Positions 25,712 to 38,274 of a stretch of 64,000 bases of DNA are shown one piece after another. A program made the position numbers and the translations under genes. The stretch is from Kluyvera intermedia. GTDB taxonomy: Bacteria > Pseudomonadota > Gammaproteobacteria > Enterobacterales > Enterobacteriaceae. Below the pieces are notes generated by a model. The model ran no database searches, was not told the DNA's origin, and saw only the letters and a program-made list of their open reading frames with translations. The stretch is from NCBI RefSeq assembly GCF_021440345.1, contig NZ_JAKCNS010000041.1, forward strand, positions 1-64,000. The letters run 5' to 3'. Numbering within the stretch: position 1 is the first letter of the stretch; each line of letters begins with the position of its first letter.

Positions 25712-26131
25712 ATGGCAATGACTTACCACCTGGACGTCGTCAGCGCAGAGCAACAAATGTTCTCTGGTCTGGTCGAGAAAATCCAGGTAACGGGTAGCGA
25801 AGGTGAACTGGGTATTTTCCCGGGTCACGCACCGCTGCTCACCGCCATTAAGCCTGGTATGATTCGCATCGTTAAACAGTTCGGTCATGAAGAGTTTATC
25901 TATCTGTCCGGCGGCATTCTTGAAGTGCAGCCTGGTAGCACGACCGTTCTGGCTGATACAGCTATTCGTGGTCAGGATCTCGACGAAGCGCGAGCTCTTG
26001 AAGCGAAACGTAAAGCGGAAGAGCACATTAAGAGCTCTCATGGCGACGTGGATTACGCTCAGGCGTCTGCGGAACTGGCCAAAGCGATCGCTAAACTGCG
26101 CGTTATCGAGTTGACCAAAAAAGCGATGTAA
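25712..26131 (+). CDS. atpC: F0F1 ATP synthase subunit epsilon
   Basis: A 139-residue rotor subunit and inhibitor. An N-terminal beta sandwich ([17 protein letters not shown] onwards) is followed by a two-helix C-terminal domain that can extend and block rotation. It is preceded by GGAGGG, and of the two close start codons the first matches E. coli length. It is the last gene of the atp operon. Confidence 0.97.
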   Translation: MAMTYHLDVVSAEQQMFSGLVEKIQVTGSEGELGIFPGHAPLLTAIKPGMIRIVKQFGHEEFIYLSGGILEVQPGSTTVLADTAIRGQDLDEARALEAKRKAEEHIKSSHGDVDYAQASAELAKAIAKLRVIELTKKAM

Positions 26132-26149
26132 CACCGGCTTGAAAGTCAA

Positions 26150-26182
26150 AAAGCCAGTCTGGTTTCCAGGCTGGCTTTTTTT
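26150..26182 (+). terminator. Rho-independent terminator of the atp operon
   Basis: The arms AAAGCCAGTCTGG (26150-26162) and CCAGGCTGGCTTT (26166-26178) have one T/G wobble and a three-base loop. They are followed by a T-run to 26182. The hairpin lies 18 bp after the atpC stop. Confidence 0.95.
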
Positions 26183-26230
26183 ATGTTTTGTTTTAATAAA
26201 TTTGAAATTGAAAAGGTATTTTAAATATTT

Positions 26231-26303
26231 TGTGATTCGCGTCACAAAGCTGTTGATCGATAAAAATGAGAAGAGTAGACTTTGTTTTGTGAGTTGAGTC
26301 ACA
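26231..26303. promoter_or_regulatory. Two perfect-core CRP consensus sites upstream of a small ORF
   Basis: TGTGATTCGCGTCACA (26231-26246) and TGTGAGTTGAGTCACA (26288-26303) both match TGTGA-N6-TCACA exactly. Their centres are 57 bp apart. No gene other than the small ORF at 26336 lies in a position to use them on the plus strand, and on the minus strand they would fire into atpC antisense. Promoter elements are ambiguous: candidates are TAGACT (26276-26281) or TTGAGT/TACTAT (26294-26299/26315-26320). In the second case the nearer CRP site would overlap the -35. Confidence 0.75.
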
Positions 26304-26335
26304 GAAATTACCACTACTATCGCAGGATAAAAATC

Positions 26336-26407
26336 ATGAAACTGATCAACAAAATCATCGCTCTTTTCAGCTCTATGAACATCTCTTTCGGTACCTTCAA
26401 CCTGTAA
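26336..26407 (+). CDS. Unrecognised 23-residue small protein between atpC and pelX
   Basis: I do not recognise this peptide. ATG 26336 lies eight bases after AGGA (26324-26327) and the frame runs 23 codons to TAA. The peptide starts MKLINKIIAL and ends NISFGTFNL. It is mildly basic and could form an amphipathic helix over the first dozen residues; there is no long hydrophobic span. Almost all codons are the ones preferred in highly expressed enterobacterial genes (ATC, AAC, TTC, CTG, GGT, ACC, AAA), which is unlikely by chance. CRP sites precede it and a terminator follows about 110 bp later. It may be a small protein, or the coding part of a dual-function or leader RNA. Nothing downstream suggests a leader role. 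Confidence 0.6.
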   Translation: MKLINKIIALFSSMNISFGTFNL

Positions 26408-26414
26408 GGTTACC
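26390..26414 (+). other. Hairpin spanning the stop codon of the small ORF
   Basis: GGTACCTT (26390-26397) can pair with AAGGTTACC (26406-26414) with one bulged base, enclosing the last codons and stop. A second short hairpin, CTGACCG/CGGTCAG, follows at about 26417-26439. These suggest a structured 3' part of the transcript. Confidence 0.4.
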
Positions 26415-26515
26415 GCGCTGACCGCCCACTTGCCGGTCAGACTCAGTTCTGTGATGCGCTGTACCGCTAACGAAAACCACAACACATGCGGTGTAAACGG
26501 AACGCTAAAATGAAG

Positions 26516-26548
26516 AAGGTCGCCTCACGGCGACCTTTGTATTTTTGG
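26516..26548. terminator. Bidirectional terminator between small ORF and pelX
   Basis: A perfect 9-bp stem AAGGTCGCC (26516-26524) and GGCGACCTT (26529-26537) has loop TCAC. On the plus strand an interrupted T-run follows (26536-26548). On the minus strand the hairpin comes 28 bp after the pelX stop with a weaker T tract. It can serve both converging transcripts. Confidence 0.75.
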
Positions 26549-26564
26549 GACTTATAACGTGCTA

Positions 26565-28742
26565 TCAGTCTTTGGTCAGGAAGTTGCCGGTTTTAAAACT
26601 TCCATCCGCGTTGCGCTCCAGCGGCTGTGGTAACGTAAGCGACTGGAAATCCTCTGCACGCAGCTCTTTCCCTTCCTTGTTCACGCTTTTCCCGTTTTCA
26701 ATAAAGTAGTTGGTGGCATCGATGTTACCCACTACCGCATCATCATATTTCCCCGGTTGGCTGCGCAGTGAAATGTTATCGCTGAATACGCCCTGAGTGG
26801 TCGCATCGCCATAAGGGCTTGGGCGGAAGATAAAGTTAAAGCGTTGGTTATCCACGGCGACGTTATTCACCACCACCAGCTTGCCCGGGTTGAAGTTATC
26901 GGTAAAGCCATCGAGGTGGTTACCTACCGCGATGCTGTTGCGGATCTCATGAGCCACCGGCTGCCCTTCGCCGCCCAGCTTGAATCCGTTGCTGGTGTTA
27001 TTGCGCGCGATAGAGTTTTCAATCACCACCACCCCGTTTGCCCCGTCCTCAATCTTGTTGAACAGATCAAAGCCATCGTCGATATTATCGTGGGAGTAAC
27101 AGCCTTCAAGACGGTTGCCCTCTCCTACGCGCATCTTCACGGCAAACCCATCGGCATTGATCTTTCCCGGATCTTCGTTGCTAAAGGATTCGGAATTCAC
27201 CACGCGGTTATGGCTTGCCCACAGCGGGCGGCCGATCTTATCCACTGATGAAATCTGGATGCCAGTATCGTCGTTACGATAGGCCACCACATTTTCAATC
27301 AGGTTGTGGCTGCCCTGAATACGCAGGCTCTTATCGGTTATCTCGATACCACGAAGTGTCCAGTAGTTGCCATCCAGCAACATACCGTGGATAACCGCTT
27401 TGCCCTGGGCTTCCAGCGTTTTACGGCTTTTCTCCAGGCCGCTTGCGGAAAGTGGGATATCGGTTTTTGGATAGTCACCGGCAGCGAGCATAATTTTACC
27501 ACCCGGCGGTAGCAGCTCGATGGCGGTGCTCAGATCCAATGGTGACTCTGCGGTGCCTTTAGCATCGGCTTTTCCGTTGGCCGCCGCATACAGAGTGCTG
27601 CTGGTGATGTTTTTCACCTGGCTTACCGTCAGATTCTGCTCAACCGGCGTGCGGTCTTTACCGCTGGTGGGGGTAAAGGTTATCTGGAAGCTATTGTCCT
27701 CTTTGAGTGTCGCAGGCTGGGTGAACATTTCCCCGGCTTTCACCGGTTTATTCTCCCCGATCACCACTTCGTTTTGTCGTACGGTGAACTGACCGTCATA
27801 GTTAGCGCGAGCCTGCAACGTATAGTTCTGAGTCAGGCTCTGGCTGCCTGATGCCACCTGCATCACCACCGGCCAGGATTTGGCGACAAACGGTTTAGAG
27901 GACACTGTTTTCGCCTCGGAAGTCGTCAACGATGCATCGCTAACGGTGATTTTGGCGTTTCGTGACGCAAAGAAGCCGACGTAATACTGCTTTTTGTCCT
28001 GCACGGAGATGAGGTCGGCGTGCGGTACCTGCTGGGTAACCCACTCCTCGCTGCCAGCCGGCGCCCAGGCGGTCACAAAGCCCTCATTGGTGCGTTCGAG
28101 CTTAAGACGGAAGGTTGGCGACTGGTGGAGGTCCACGCCCTCTTTGTAGCTGACTTTTTTAATTTCAGACCCGGTATTACCCCAGGGTTGGATGATCCCA
28201 TTACGTGAAATAGCCTGTAATTTCACGCGGAAATCATCCTTTTTATCCTGGGTCATAATGGCGTTCATCACCATATTTGACGCTGCGGGGAACTCTTCAT
28301 AGCCTTCTTTCAGCGGTTCCTGGCGCGGGATACCGATAATATCGCGCACCAGCAGCCCAGCCCCTTCCTGGGCGGCCGGTTTGGCACCGTTTTCCGGGCC
28401 GAACTGGTCAACGGTGACGGTAGCGGCGAGGACAAAATTCTTATCGACCGGTAGTACGGTGTAGAAGAAAGTCAGGCCGTCGTGGGAGTTGGCAATTTTC
28501 CCACCACGGCTTTCAATGGTGATGGGTTTACTGAGATCGGCTACCTGCTGTGATGTCAGGGTTTTGCCATCAATCGTCACGTTATTGACGCCCACTTTCT
28601 CCGCCAGCACGTTGGAGGAGAAGTTGATATCGGTGGACTGCCCGAAGGCGATAGCTTTCCATTGCTCAGGCGTTTCGGCCTGCGCCGAGAGAGAGAGTGC
28701 TGCGCTACAAAGGGTAAGAGCCAGAGGTATCTTCTTGTTCAT
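26565..28742 (-). CDS. pelX: Secreted exopolygalacturonate lyase, polysaccharide lyase family 9 (PelX-like)
   Basis: A 725-residue secreted enzyme. A signal peptide ends at about Ala22 (SLSAQA, then ETPEQ). The first half contains beta-sandwich-type segments. The C-terminal half is a parallel beta-helix of PL9 type, with many N-rich turns (NNVAVDNQ, ENSIARNN). Comparison with Dickeya Pel9A places the calcium ligands at Asp531, Asp555, Asp556 and Asp559 (NADGF, then IDDGFD 24 residues on). The catalytic base would be Lys588 in NGFKLGG. PelX enzymes release digalacturonate from pectate ends in the periplasm. E. coli K-12 has no gene here. KdgR-like boxes upstream support a pectin role. The family call is strong; the exact exo-mode is inferred. 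Confidence 0.88.
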   Translation of the reverse strand: MNKKIPLALTLCSAALSLSAQAETPEQWKAIAFGQSTDINFSSNVLAEKVGVNNVTIDGKTLTSQQVADLSKPITIESRGGKIANSHDGLTFFYTVLPVDKNFVLAATVTVDQFGPENGAKPAAQEGAGLLVRDIIGIPRQEPLKEGYEEFPAASNMVMNAIMTQDKKDDFRVKLQAISRNGIIQPWGNTGSEIKKVSYKEGVDLHQSPTFRLKLERTNEGFVTAWAPAGSEEWVTQQVPHADLISVQDKKQYYVGFFASRNAKITVSDASLTTSEAKTVSSKPFVAKSWPVVMQVASGSQSLTQNYTLQARANYDGQFTVRQNEVVIGENKPVKAGEMFTQPATLKEDNSFQITFTPTSGKDRTPVEQNLTVSQVKNITSSTLYAAANGKADAKGTAESPLDLSTAIELLPPGGKIMLAAGDYPKTDIPLSASGLEKSRKTLEAQGKAVIHGMLLDGNYWTLRGIEITDKSLRIQGSHNLIENVVAYRNDDTGIQISSVDKIGRPLWASHNRVVNSESFSNEDPGKINADGFAVKMRVGEGNRLEGCYSHDNIDDGFDLFNKIEDGANGVVVIENSIARNNTSNGFKLGGEGQPVAHEIRNSIAVGNHLDGFTDNFNPGKLVVVNNVAVDNQRFNFIFRPSPYGDATTQGVFSDNISLRSQPGKYDDAVVGNIDATNYFIENGKSVNKEGKELRAEDFQSLTLPQPLERNADGSFKTGNFLTKD

Positions 28743-28781
28743 GTTATCTTCCTGAAGGGTTGATTGGCGTAATTATCGCCA

Positions 28782-28845
28782 AATCAAAACACCGTTTCTT
28801 TTTTGTCTGTCACAATAATGAGTAAATAAAACACTGTTTTAATTT
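28782..28845 (-). promoter_or_regulatory. Two KdgR-like operator boxes upstream of pelX
   Basis: AAATAAAACACTGTTTTAAT (from 28824) contains the perfect palindrome AAAACACTGTTTT (28828-28840). A second copy, CAAAACACCGTTTC, lies at about 28785-28798. Both resemble the KdgR consensus of pectin-degrading enterobacteria (AATGAAACANTGTTTCATT). Their placement 40-100 bp upstream of the pelX start suits repression of this gene, relieved by 2-keto-3-deoxygluconate. No pectin-catabolic neighbours are in the window. Confidence 0.65.
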
Positions 28846-29086
28846 CAAGTGTTCTTTATTCAGGTAGCAAAAAAACAGCATAAGCAGCGAGATAGCGCGA
28901 AAACTGGCATCCGGTCTTAATTCTTACAAGACAAATGGATTTGATATGGACGAAAATAAGGGTAGAAAAACAGGGCTACCGAGGATGTTGGTCGTTTTAG
29001 CAGCAGGCCATTTCATGCTGAAAAATATGTAGAATTTTCAACGCGAACCCGGTTTACTTCATACTTAAACTAAAGACAGGATACCT
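28846..29086 (+). promoter_or_regulatory. glmU upstream region
   Basis: This is the rest of the 344-bp gap between divergent pelX and glmU. The segment ATTTTCAACGCGAA (about 29033-29046) has the TTC-N5-GAA symmetry of a NagC operator; E. coli glmU is activated by NagC. A -10-like CATACTTAAACT lies about 30 bp before the start codon. Nothing else was recognised. The NagC call is tentative. Confidence 0.4.
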
Positions 29087-30457
29087 ATGTCTAACCGTAC
29101 CATGAGCGTTGTGATCCTTGCCGCCGGCAAAGGCACGCGTATGTATTCCGATCTCCCTAAAGTACTGCACACCCTCGCGGGTAAACCGATGGTGCAGCAT
29201 GTCATTGATGCCGCTAACCATGTTGGCGCAACCCAGGTACATCTGGTGTACGGTCACGGCGGTGATTTACTCAAGCAGACCTTAACCGAAGGCAACCTCA
29301 ATTGGGTGCTGCAGGCTGAACAGCTTGGCACGGGCCACGCGATGCAGCAGGCCGCGCCGTTCTTTGCCGATGACGAAGATATTCTGATGCTCTACGGCGA
29401 TGTCCCGCTGATCTCCGCTGAGACGCTTCAGCGCCTGCGCGATGCGAAACCACAGGGCGGTATCGGTCTGTTGACGGTGGTGCTGGACGATCCGAGCGGT
29501 TACGGGCGTATTACCCGTGAAAACGGCAAAGTCACCGGTATTGTTGAGCACAAAGATGCGACTGACGAGCAGCGTCTGATCCCAGAAATTAATACCGGCA
29601 TCCTGATTGCCAACGGTGCGGACATGAAGCGCTGGCTGGCGAAGCTCGACAACAACAATGCACAGGGCGAATTCTACATCACCGATATCATCGCCATGGC
29701 GTACCAGGAAGGACATGAGATTGCCGCGGTACACCCGGAGCGCTTGAGCGAAGTGGAAGGGGTGAATAACCGTCTGCAGCTGGCGCGCCTGGAGCGCGTC
29801 TACCAGTCCGAGCAGGCAGAAAAACTGCTGCTGGCGGGCGTCATGCTACGCGATCCTGCGCGTTTTGATCTGCGCGGCACGCTTTCTCACGGGCGTGATG
29901 TGGAGATTGATACTAACGTTATCCTTGAAGGCAATGTGGTTCTGGGCCAGCGGGTCAAAATTGGCGCAGGCTGCGTGATTAAAAACAGCACCATTGGCGA
30001 CGATTGTGAAATCAGTCCGTACAGCGTGGTGGAAGATGCGACGCTGCAGGCCGCCTGCACCATCGGGCCGTTCGCTCGTCTGCGTCCAGGTGCGGAACTG
30101 CTGGAAGGCGCTCACGTCGGTAACTTCGTTGAGATGAAAAAAGCGCGTCTGGGTAAAGGTTCGAAAGCGGGTCATTTGACCTATCTGGGCGATGCGGAAA
30201 TTGGTGATAACGTCAATATCGGTGCGGGTACCATCACCTGCAACTATGACGGCGCCAACAAGTTTAAAACCATTATCGGCGACGACGTGTTTGTCGGTTC
30301 TGATTCCCAGCTGGTGGCCCCGGTCACTATCGGCAAAGGCGTCACCATTGCCGCCGGAACGACTGTCACCCGTAACGTGGCGGATAATGAACTGGTGTTA
30401 AGCCGTGTACCGCAGGTCCATAAACAGGGCTGGCAGCGTCCGGTGAAGAAAAAGTAA
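29087..30457 (+). CDS. glmU: Bifunctional UDP-N-acetylglucosamine pyrophosphorylase / glucosamine-1-phosphate N-acetyltransferase
   Basis: A 456-residue bifunctional enzyme. The N-terminal uridylyltransferase has the nucleotide-binding signature [15 protein letters not shown] (about 11-25). The C-terminal half (from about 250) is a left-handed beta-helix of hexapeptide repeats carrying acetyltransferase activity. It makes UDP-GlcNAc for peptidoglycan and lipopolysaccharide. It is cotranscribed with glmS; in E. coli the transcript is cut near the glmU stop and glmS is then controlled by GlmZ. ACAGGA precedes the start. Confidence 0.97.
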   Translation: MSNRTMSVVILAAGKGTRMYSDLPKVLHTLAGKPMVQHVIDAANHVGATQVHLVYGHGGDLLKQTLTEGNLNWVLQAEQLGTGHAMQQAAPFFADDEDILMLYGDVPLISAETLQRLRDAKPQGGIGLLTVVLDDPSGYGRITRENGKVTGIVEHKDATDEQRLIPEINTGILIANGADMKRWLAKLDNNNAQGEFYITDIIAMAYQEGHEIAAVHPERLSEVEGVNNRLQLARLERVYQSEQAEKLLLAGVMLRDPARFDLRGTLSHGRDVEIDTNVILEGNVVLGQRVKIGAGCVIKNSTIGDDCEISPYSVVEDATLQAACTIGPFARLRPGAELLEGAHVGNFVEMKKARLGKGSKAGHLTYLGDAEIGDNVNIGAGTITCNYDGANKFKTIIGDDVFVGSDSQLVAPVTIGKGVTIAAGTTVTRNVADNELVLSRVPQVHKQGWQRPVKKK

Positions 30458-30464
30458 CTTTTTT

Positions 30465-30490
30465 GCCGGATGGCGTTTCGCTTATCCGGC
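30465..30490. repeat. REP-type palindrome between glmU and glmS
   Basis: GCCGGAT (30465-30471) and ATCCGGC (30484-30490) flank GGCGTTTCGCTT, the classic REP unit layout. It lies 8 bp after the glmU stop. The 176-bp glmU-glmS gap also should hold the GlmZ pairing region ahead of glmS, by analogy with E. coli. Confidence 0.8.
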
Positions 30491-30633
30491 AGACAACGGA
30501 TGAGGAGATAACATAATCTCCCTTCCACAAAGCAGTACCTATAAAAATAACCCCACTCTCTACAAGGCTCGGGGCGCCCGGTATACGGGCAACAGGTTGA
30601 CCGACAACGCGTAAAAATCGGAACTAATAAACT

Positions 30634-32463
30634 ATGTGTGGAATTGTTGGCGCAGTCGCGCAACGTGATGTAGCTGAAATCCTTCTCGAAGGTCTTCGTC
30701 GTCTGGAATACCGTGGCTATGATTCAGCGGGTCTGGCGGTGGTGGATGCGGAAGGTCATATGACCCGTCTGCGTCGCCTGGGGAAAGTCCAGATGCTGGC
30801 GCAGGCTGCGGAAGAGCACCCTCTACCTGGCGGTACCGGTATTGCTCATACCCGCTGGGCGACCCACGGCGAACCTTCAGAAAGCAACGCGCATCCGCAT
30901 GTCTCTGACCACATTGCGGTGGTGCATAACGGCATCATAGAGAACCACGAACCGCTGCGCGAAATGCTGCAGGCGCGTGGCTACGTCTTTGTTTCCGCCA
31001 CCGACACCGAAGTGATTGCTCACCTCGTACACTGGGAGCTGGAGCAGGGCGGTACGCTGCGTGAAGCTGTTTTACGCGCGATCCCGCAGCTGCGCGGTGC
31101 GTATGGCACGGTGATTATGGACTCCCGCGACCCAAGCACTCTGCTGGCCGCCCGTTCCGGTAGCCCGCTGGTTATCGGCCTTGGCATGGGTGAGAACTTT
31201 ATCGCTTCAGACCAACTGGCTCTTTTGCCTGTTACCCGTCGCTTTATCTTCCTTGAAGAGGGTGATATCGCGGAGGTTACGCGCCGTACGGTTGAGATCT
31301 TTGATAAATCTGGTGCCCAAGTGAAGCGCCAGGAGATTGAATCCAATCTGCAGTACGATGCGGGCGATAAAGGTATCTATCGCCACTACATGCAAAAAGA
31401 GATCTATGAGCAGCCGAACGCGATTAAAAACACCTTAACCGGGCGTATCAGCCATGGTCAGGTGGATTTAAGCGAACTTGGGCCACAGGCCGATGCGCTG
31501 CTCTCTAAGGTTGAGCACATTCAGATCATTGCTTGCGGTACTTCCTACAACTCCGGAATGGTCGCACGCTACTGGTTTGAATCGCTGGTTGGCATGCCGT
31601 GCGATGTCGAAATTGCCTCGGAATTCCGTTATCGCAAATCTGCCGTGCGCCCAAACAGCTTGGTTATCACCCTGTCGCAATCAGGCGAAACTGCCGATAC
31701 GCTGGCCGGTCTGCGTTTGACTAAAGAGCTGGGATATCTGGGATCGCTGGCGGTGTGTAACGTCGCCGGTTCGTCGCTGGTGCGTGAGTCCGATCTGGCA
31801 ATCATGACCAAAGCGGGCGCGGAAATTGGCGTTGCTTCGACCAAAGCCTTTACCACGCAGTTAACGGTGCTACTGCTGCTGGTGGCGAAAATGGCGCGTC
31901 TTAAAGGCGTTGATGTGGCCGTCGAGCAGGATATCGTTCATGCGTTGCAGGCGTTGCCGAGCCGTATTGAACAGGTACTGTCGGAAGATAAACGCATTGA
32001 AGCGCTGGCCGAGGATTTCTCTGACAAGCATCACGCGCTGTTCCTTGGACGTGGCGATCAATATCCGATTGCGCTGGAAGGCGCGCTTAAGCTGAAAGAG
32101 ATCTCCTACATCCATGCAGAAGCCTACGCGGCAGGCGAACTGAAACACGGCCCGCTGGCGTTGATTGATGCCGATATGCCGGTGATTGTGGTCGCGCCGA
32201 ATAACGAACTGCTGGAAAAACTGAAATCCAACATTGAAGAGGTTCGCGCGCGCGGCGGCGAGCTGTACGTGTTTGCCGACAGAGATGCGGCATTCACTAA
32301 CAGCGACAACATGCACATCATTGAGATGCCGCATGTTGAAGAGGTGATTGCACCTATCTTCTATACCGTTCCGCTACAGCTGCTGTCTTACCACGTGGCG
32401 CTTATCAAAGGCACCGACGTTGACCAGCCGCGTAACCTGGCAAAATCCGTGACCGTCGAATAA
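30634..32463 (+). CDS. glmS: Glutamine-fructose-6-phosphate aminotransferase (isomerizing) GlmS
   Basis: A 609-residue first enzyme of hexosamine synthesis, converting fructose 6-phosphate and glutamine to glucosamine 6-phosphate. Met removal exposes the nucleophile Cys2 ([11 protein letters not shown]) of the glutaminase domain (1-240). Two SIS sugar isomerase domains follow, with [17 protein letters not shown] and the C-terminal KSVTVE. No upstream ribozyme is expected in Gram-negatives and none is seen. A terminator follows. Confidence 0.98.
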   Translation: MCGIVGAVAQRDVAEILLEGLRRLEYRGYDSAGLAVVDAEGHMTRLRRLGKVQMLAQAAEEHPLPGGTGIAHTRWATHGEPSESNAHPHVSDHIAVVHNGIIENHEPLREMLQARGYVFVSATDTEVIAHLVHWELEQGGTLREAVLRAIPQLRGAYGTVIMDSRDPSTLLAARSGSPLVIGLGMGENFIASDQLALLPVTRRFIFLEEGDIAEVTRRTVEIFDKSGAQVKRQEIESNLQYDAGDKGIYRHYMQKEIYEQPNAIKNTLTGRISHGQVDLSELGPQADALLSKVEHIQIIACGTSYNSGMVARYWFESLVGMPCDVEIASEFRYRKSAVRPNSLVITLSQSGETADTLAGLRLTKELGYLGSLAVCNVAGSSLVRESDLAIMTKAGAEIGVASTKAFTTQLTVLLLLVAKMARLKGVDVAVEQDIVHALQALPSRIEQVLSEDKRIEALAEDFSDKHHALFLGRGDQYPIALEGALKLKEISYIHAEAYAAGELKHGPLALIDADMPVIVVAPNNELLEKLKSNIEEVRARGGELYVFADRDAAFTNSDNMHIIEMPHVEEVIAPIFYTVPLQLLSYHVALIKGTDVDQPRNLAKSVTVE

Positions 32464-32483
32464 TCACGATTGATGGCTAAACC

Positions 32484-32519
32484 ATCCGGCTATGTCTCAG
32501 GCATAGCCGGATTTTTTTT
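32484..32519 (+). terminator. Rho-independent terminator of glmUS
   Basis: The perfect 11-bp arms ATCCGGCTATG (32484-32494) and CATAGCCGGAT (32502-32512) are followed by eight T residues, 20 bp after the glmS stop. Confidence 0.95.
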
Positions 32520-32528
32520 ACCTGCTAT

Positions 32529-32715
32529 AACTGTCATAAAGCGCAGCAATTTTGCTGTCATAAAAAGAAAATTGTTTTGAAATTTTATTGTAAATTATTT
32601 TTATAATTATCTGATTTTATTGATTTTAATAATGATGCTTTTTGCAGGGCTTCTGTTGTCATTAAACTGTCATAAACCTTACATATAACTGTCACCTGTT
32701 TATCCTATTTTGCTC
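32529..32715 (+). promoter_or_regulatory. pst operon Pho boxes and promoter
   Basis: Four 7-bp PhoB half sites spaced 11 bp apart form two tandem Pho boxes: TTGTCAT (32656-32662), CTGTCAT (32667-32673), CTTACAT (32678-32684) and CTGTCAC (32689-32695). A -10-like TATTTT lies at 32706-32711, with no -35, as expected when PhoB replaces it. Two further CTGTCAT copies at about 32531 and 32555 lie farther upstream, 24 bp apart. Confidence 0.88.
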
Positions 32716-32722
32716 ATCGTAG

Positions 32723-33802
<1,080 letters not shown>

Positions 33803-33810
33803 TTACGGTA

Positions 33811-33830
33811 GCCCGGCGGTGACGCCGGGC
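33811..33830 (+). other. Intercistronic hairpin between pstS and pstC
   Basis: The perfect 8-bp stem GCCCGGCG (33811-33818) and CGCCGGGC (33823-33830) has loop GTGA and no T-run. It likely stabilises the pstS message relative to the membrane genes. Confidence 0.65.
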
Positions 33831-33870
33831 ATCTGTAAACGTCGTCGCGGATTTTAAACTGAAAGAGTAA

Positions 33871-36545
<2,675 letters not shown>

Positions 36546-36631
36546 TATGTCCTTTATTTTTCAGGCGAGAACAGAGAGCCGAGTCGGCCGTCCTGTTTTC
36601 GCTCGGAATTATTTGGGCATCTGGAGAAATG

Positions 36632-37357
36632 ATGGACAATTTAAACCTCAATAAACATATTTCCGGCCAGTTCAACGCAGAACTGGAAAGCATCCGCACC
36701 CAGGTGATGACCATGGGCGGCATGGTAGAGCAGCAGCTTTCTGATGCGATTACCGCGATGCATAACCAGGACAGCGAGCTGGCAAAACGCGTCATTGAAG
36801 GCGATAAGCACGTCAACATGATGGAAGTGGCGATCGACGAAGCCTGCGTACGCATTATCGCTAAACGTCAGCCAACGGCGAGCGACCTGCGTCTGGTGAT
36901 GGCTATCATCAAAACCATCGCTGAGCTGGAACGTATTGGTGACGTTGCGGACAAAATCTGCAGCACCGCGCTGGAGAAATTCTCCCACCAGCACCAGCCG
37001 CTGCTGGTGAGCCTGGAATCGCTGGGCCGCCACACCGTGCAGATGCTGCACGACGTGCTGGATGCCTTTGCGCGTATGGATCTGGACGAAGCGGTGCGTA
37101 TCTACCGTGAAGACAAGAAAGTTGACCAGGAATACGAGGGTATCGTGCGCCAGCTGATGACCTATATGATGGAAGACCCGCGCACCATTCCAAGCGTGCT
37201 GACCGCGCTATTCTGCGCCCGTTCTATCGAGCGTATCGGCGATCGCTGCCAGAATATCTGTGAATACATCTTCTACTTCGTGAAGGGACAGGATTTCCGT
37301 CACGTCGGCGGCGATGAGCTGGATAAGCTACTGGCGGGTAAAGAGCCGAAAGAGTAA
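36632..37357 (+). CDS. phoU: Phosphate signalling complex negative regulator PhoU
   Basis: A 241-residue protein of two homologous three-helix bundles. Each has an E/DxxxD-type metal-binding motif ([10 protein letters not shown] and [10 protein letters not shown]). It couples Pst status to PhoR kinase and shuts the Pho regulon when phosphate is plentiful. I choose ATG 36632, five bases after GGAG and matching E. coli MDSLNLNKH, over the adjacent ATG 36629 and a longer open frame. It is last in the pst operon. Confidence 0.97.
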   Translation: MDNLNLNKHISGQFNAELESIRTQVMTMGGMVEQQLSDAITAMHNQDSELAKRVIEGDKHVNMMEVAIDEACVRIIAKRQPTASDLRLVMAIIKTIAELERIGDVADKICSTALEKFSHQHQPLLVSLESLGRHTVQMLHDVLDAFARMDLDEAVRIYREDKKVDQEYEGIVRQLMTYMMEDPRTIPSVLTALFCARSIERIGDRCQNICEYIFYFVKGQDFRHVGGDELDKLLAGKEPKE

Positions 37358-37364
37358 CAGTATT

Positions 37365-37432
37365 GGCGGATGGCGCTTTGCTTATCCGCCTTACGGGATT
37401 TGTAGGCCGGATAAGCGCTAGCGCCATCCGGC
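37365..37432. repeat. Pair of inverted REP units (BIME) after phoU
   Basis: The first unit is GGCGGAT (37365-37371) to ATCCGCC (37384-37390). The second is GCCGGAT (37406-37412) to ATCCGGC (37426-37432), followed by CTTTTTC. The two units are in opposite orientation, as in E. coli BIMEs. They sit between converging phoU and yieH and can stop or protect both transcripts. Confidence 0.85.
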
Positions 37433-37440
37433 TTTTTCAT

Positions 37441-38106
37441 TTATCGCGTAATTTTCCAGCCGCGCGCTTTCCACAGTTCCGGCAGCTGCGCCAAATCGGT
37501 AAACGTCGTGACTTTCGGATGATCGATCGGTTTGTTATGCGGGTCGGCGCAGAAGTAGAACACCTCCATCCCGGCATCAATTCCTGACTGGGCTCCGGCT
37601 GATGAATCATCCACCAGAATGCAGTTCTCGACGTTGACGTTCATGGCTTTGGCCGCGTGATACATCAGCGCCGGATCGGGCTTCCAGCGCTGAATATCGT
37701 AGCCGCTGAATAACTTATCCGGGAAATGATGCAACATCCCCAGCTTGCCCAGCGAATGCTGCATTTTGCTGACCGGACCGTTTGAGACGATACACATCGG
37801 GATATCAACCGCATCAATCAGATCGTTAGCACCATCGATCACCTCAAGTTCCGTGTCGAAAAGGCGTGCGACCTCTGCGCGGTAAACGGGTTCTAAATCT
37901 GACTTTGCCAGCTTTGTCCCGTGTTCTTCGTTGATGATGTCGATGATTTCGTAGAGTTTCACGCCCTTGAAACGTTTAAAAATCTCTTCCAGATCGAGCG
38001 TAATGCCAAATGTTTTAAACATATGGACGTAGGCCCGTGAACAGATAACTTCGCTGTCTACCAGCGTACCGTCACAGTCGAAAAAAACCGCTTCAATACC
38101 GGACAT
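37441..38106 (-). CDS. yieH: HAD-family 6-phosphogluconate phosphatase-like protein YieH
   Basis: A 221-residue HAD-superfamily subclass IA phosphatase. Motif I FFDCDGTLVDSE (nucleophile Asp9 and acid/base Asp11), motif II VSNGP, and motif III KPDPALM with VDDSSAG are complete. A helical cap follows motif I. The E. coli homologue dephosphorylates 6-phosphogluconate and other sugar phosphates in vitro. It is transcribed divergently from adeP and ends next to the BIME. Confidence 0.94.
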   Translation of the reverse strand: MSGIEAVFFDCDGTLVDSEVICSRAYVHMFKTFGITLDLEEIFKRFKGVKLYEIIDIINEEHGTKLAKSDLEPVYRAEVARLFDTELEVIDGANDLIDAVDIPMCIVSNGPVSKMQHSLGKLGMLHHFPDKLFSGYDIQRWKPDPALMYHAAKAMNVNVENCILVDDSSAGAQSGIDAGMEVFYFCADPHNKPIDHPKVTTFTDLAQLPELWKARGWKITR

Positions 38107-38274
38107 GTCATTTCCTTTTTAACAAGTTTAACGTTTACGTAATGCAGAATTCAGAGACGCAATCGTTGCCGTATAAGCAAAATCAATGAAAAAAGTATCT
38201 CATAACCGCGCCTATTGTCGCATTTTGGTATAGGATAGCGACGAATTTTCCTCCCTTTCCTGCGGAAATAGATA
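38107..38274. promoter_or_regulatory. yieH/adeP divergent region with candidate PurR site
   Basis: AGTTTAACGTTTACGT (38125-38140) matches 11 of 16 positions of the PurR operator ACGCAAACGTTTGCGT, with the core AACGTTT intact. E. coli adeP belongs to the PurR regulon, which fits. A hypoxanthine-responsive repression of adeP is inferred. Confidence 0.45.

Noticed and set aside
30458-30633. glmS ribozyme or riboswitch ahead of glmS
   Set aside because: That ribozyme occurs in Gram-positive bacteria; here a REP unit and a GlmZ-type small RNA target region are expected, and no ribozyme core was seen.
37365-37432. CRISPR-like repeat pair
   Set aside because: There are only two units, inverted relative to each other, and they match REP/BIME structure; no spacers or cas genes are present.
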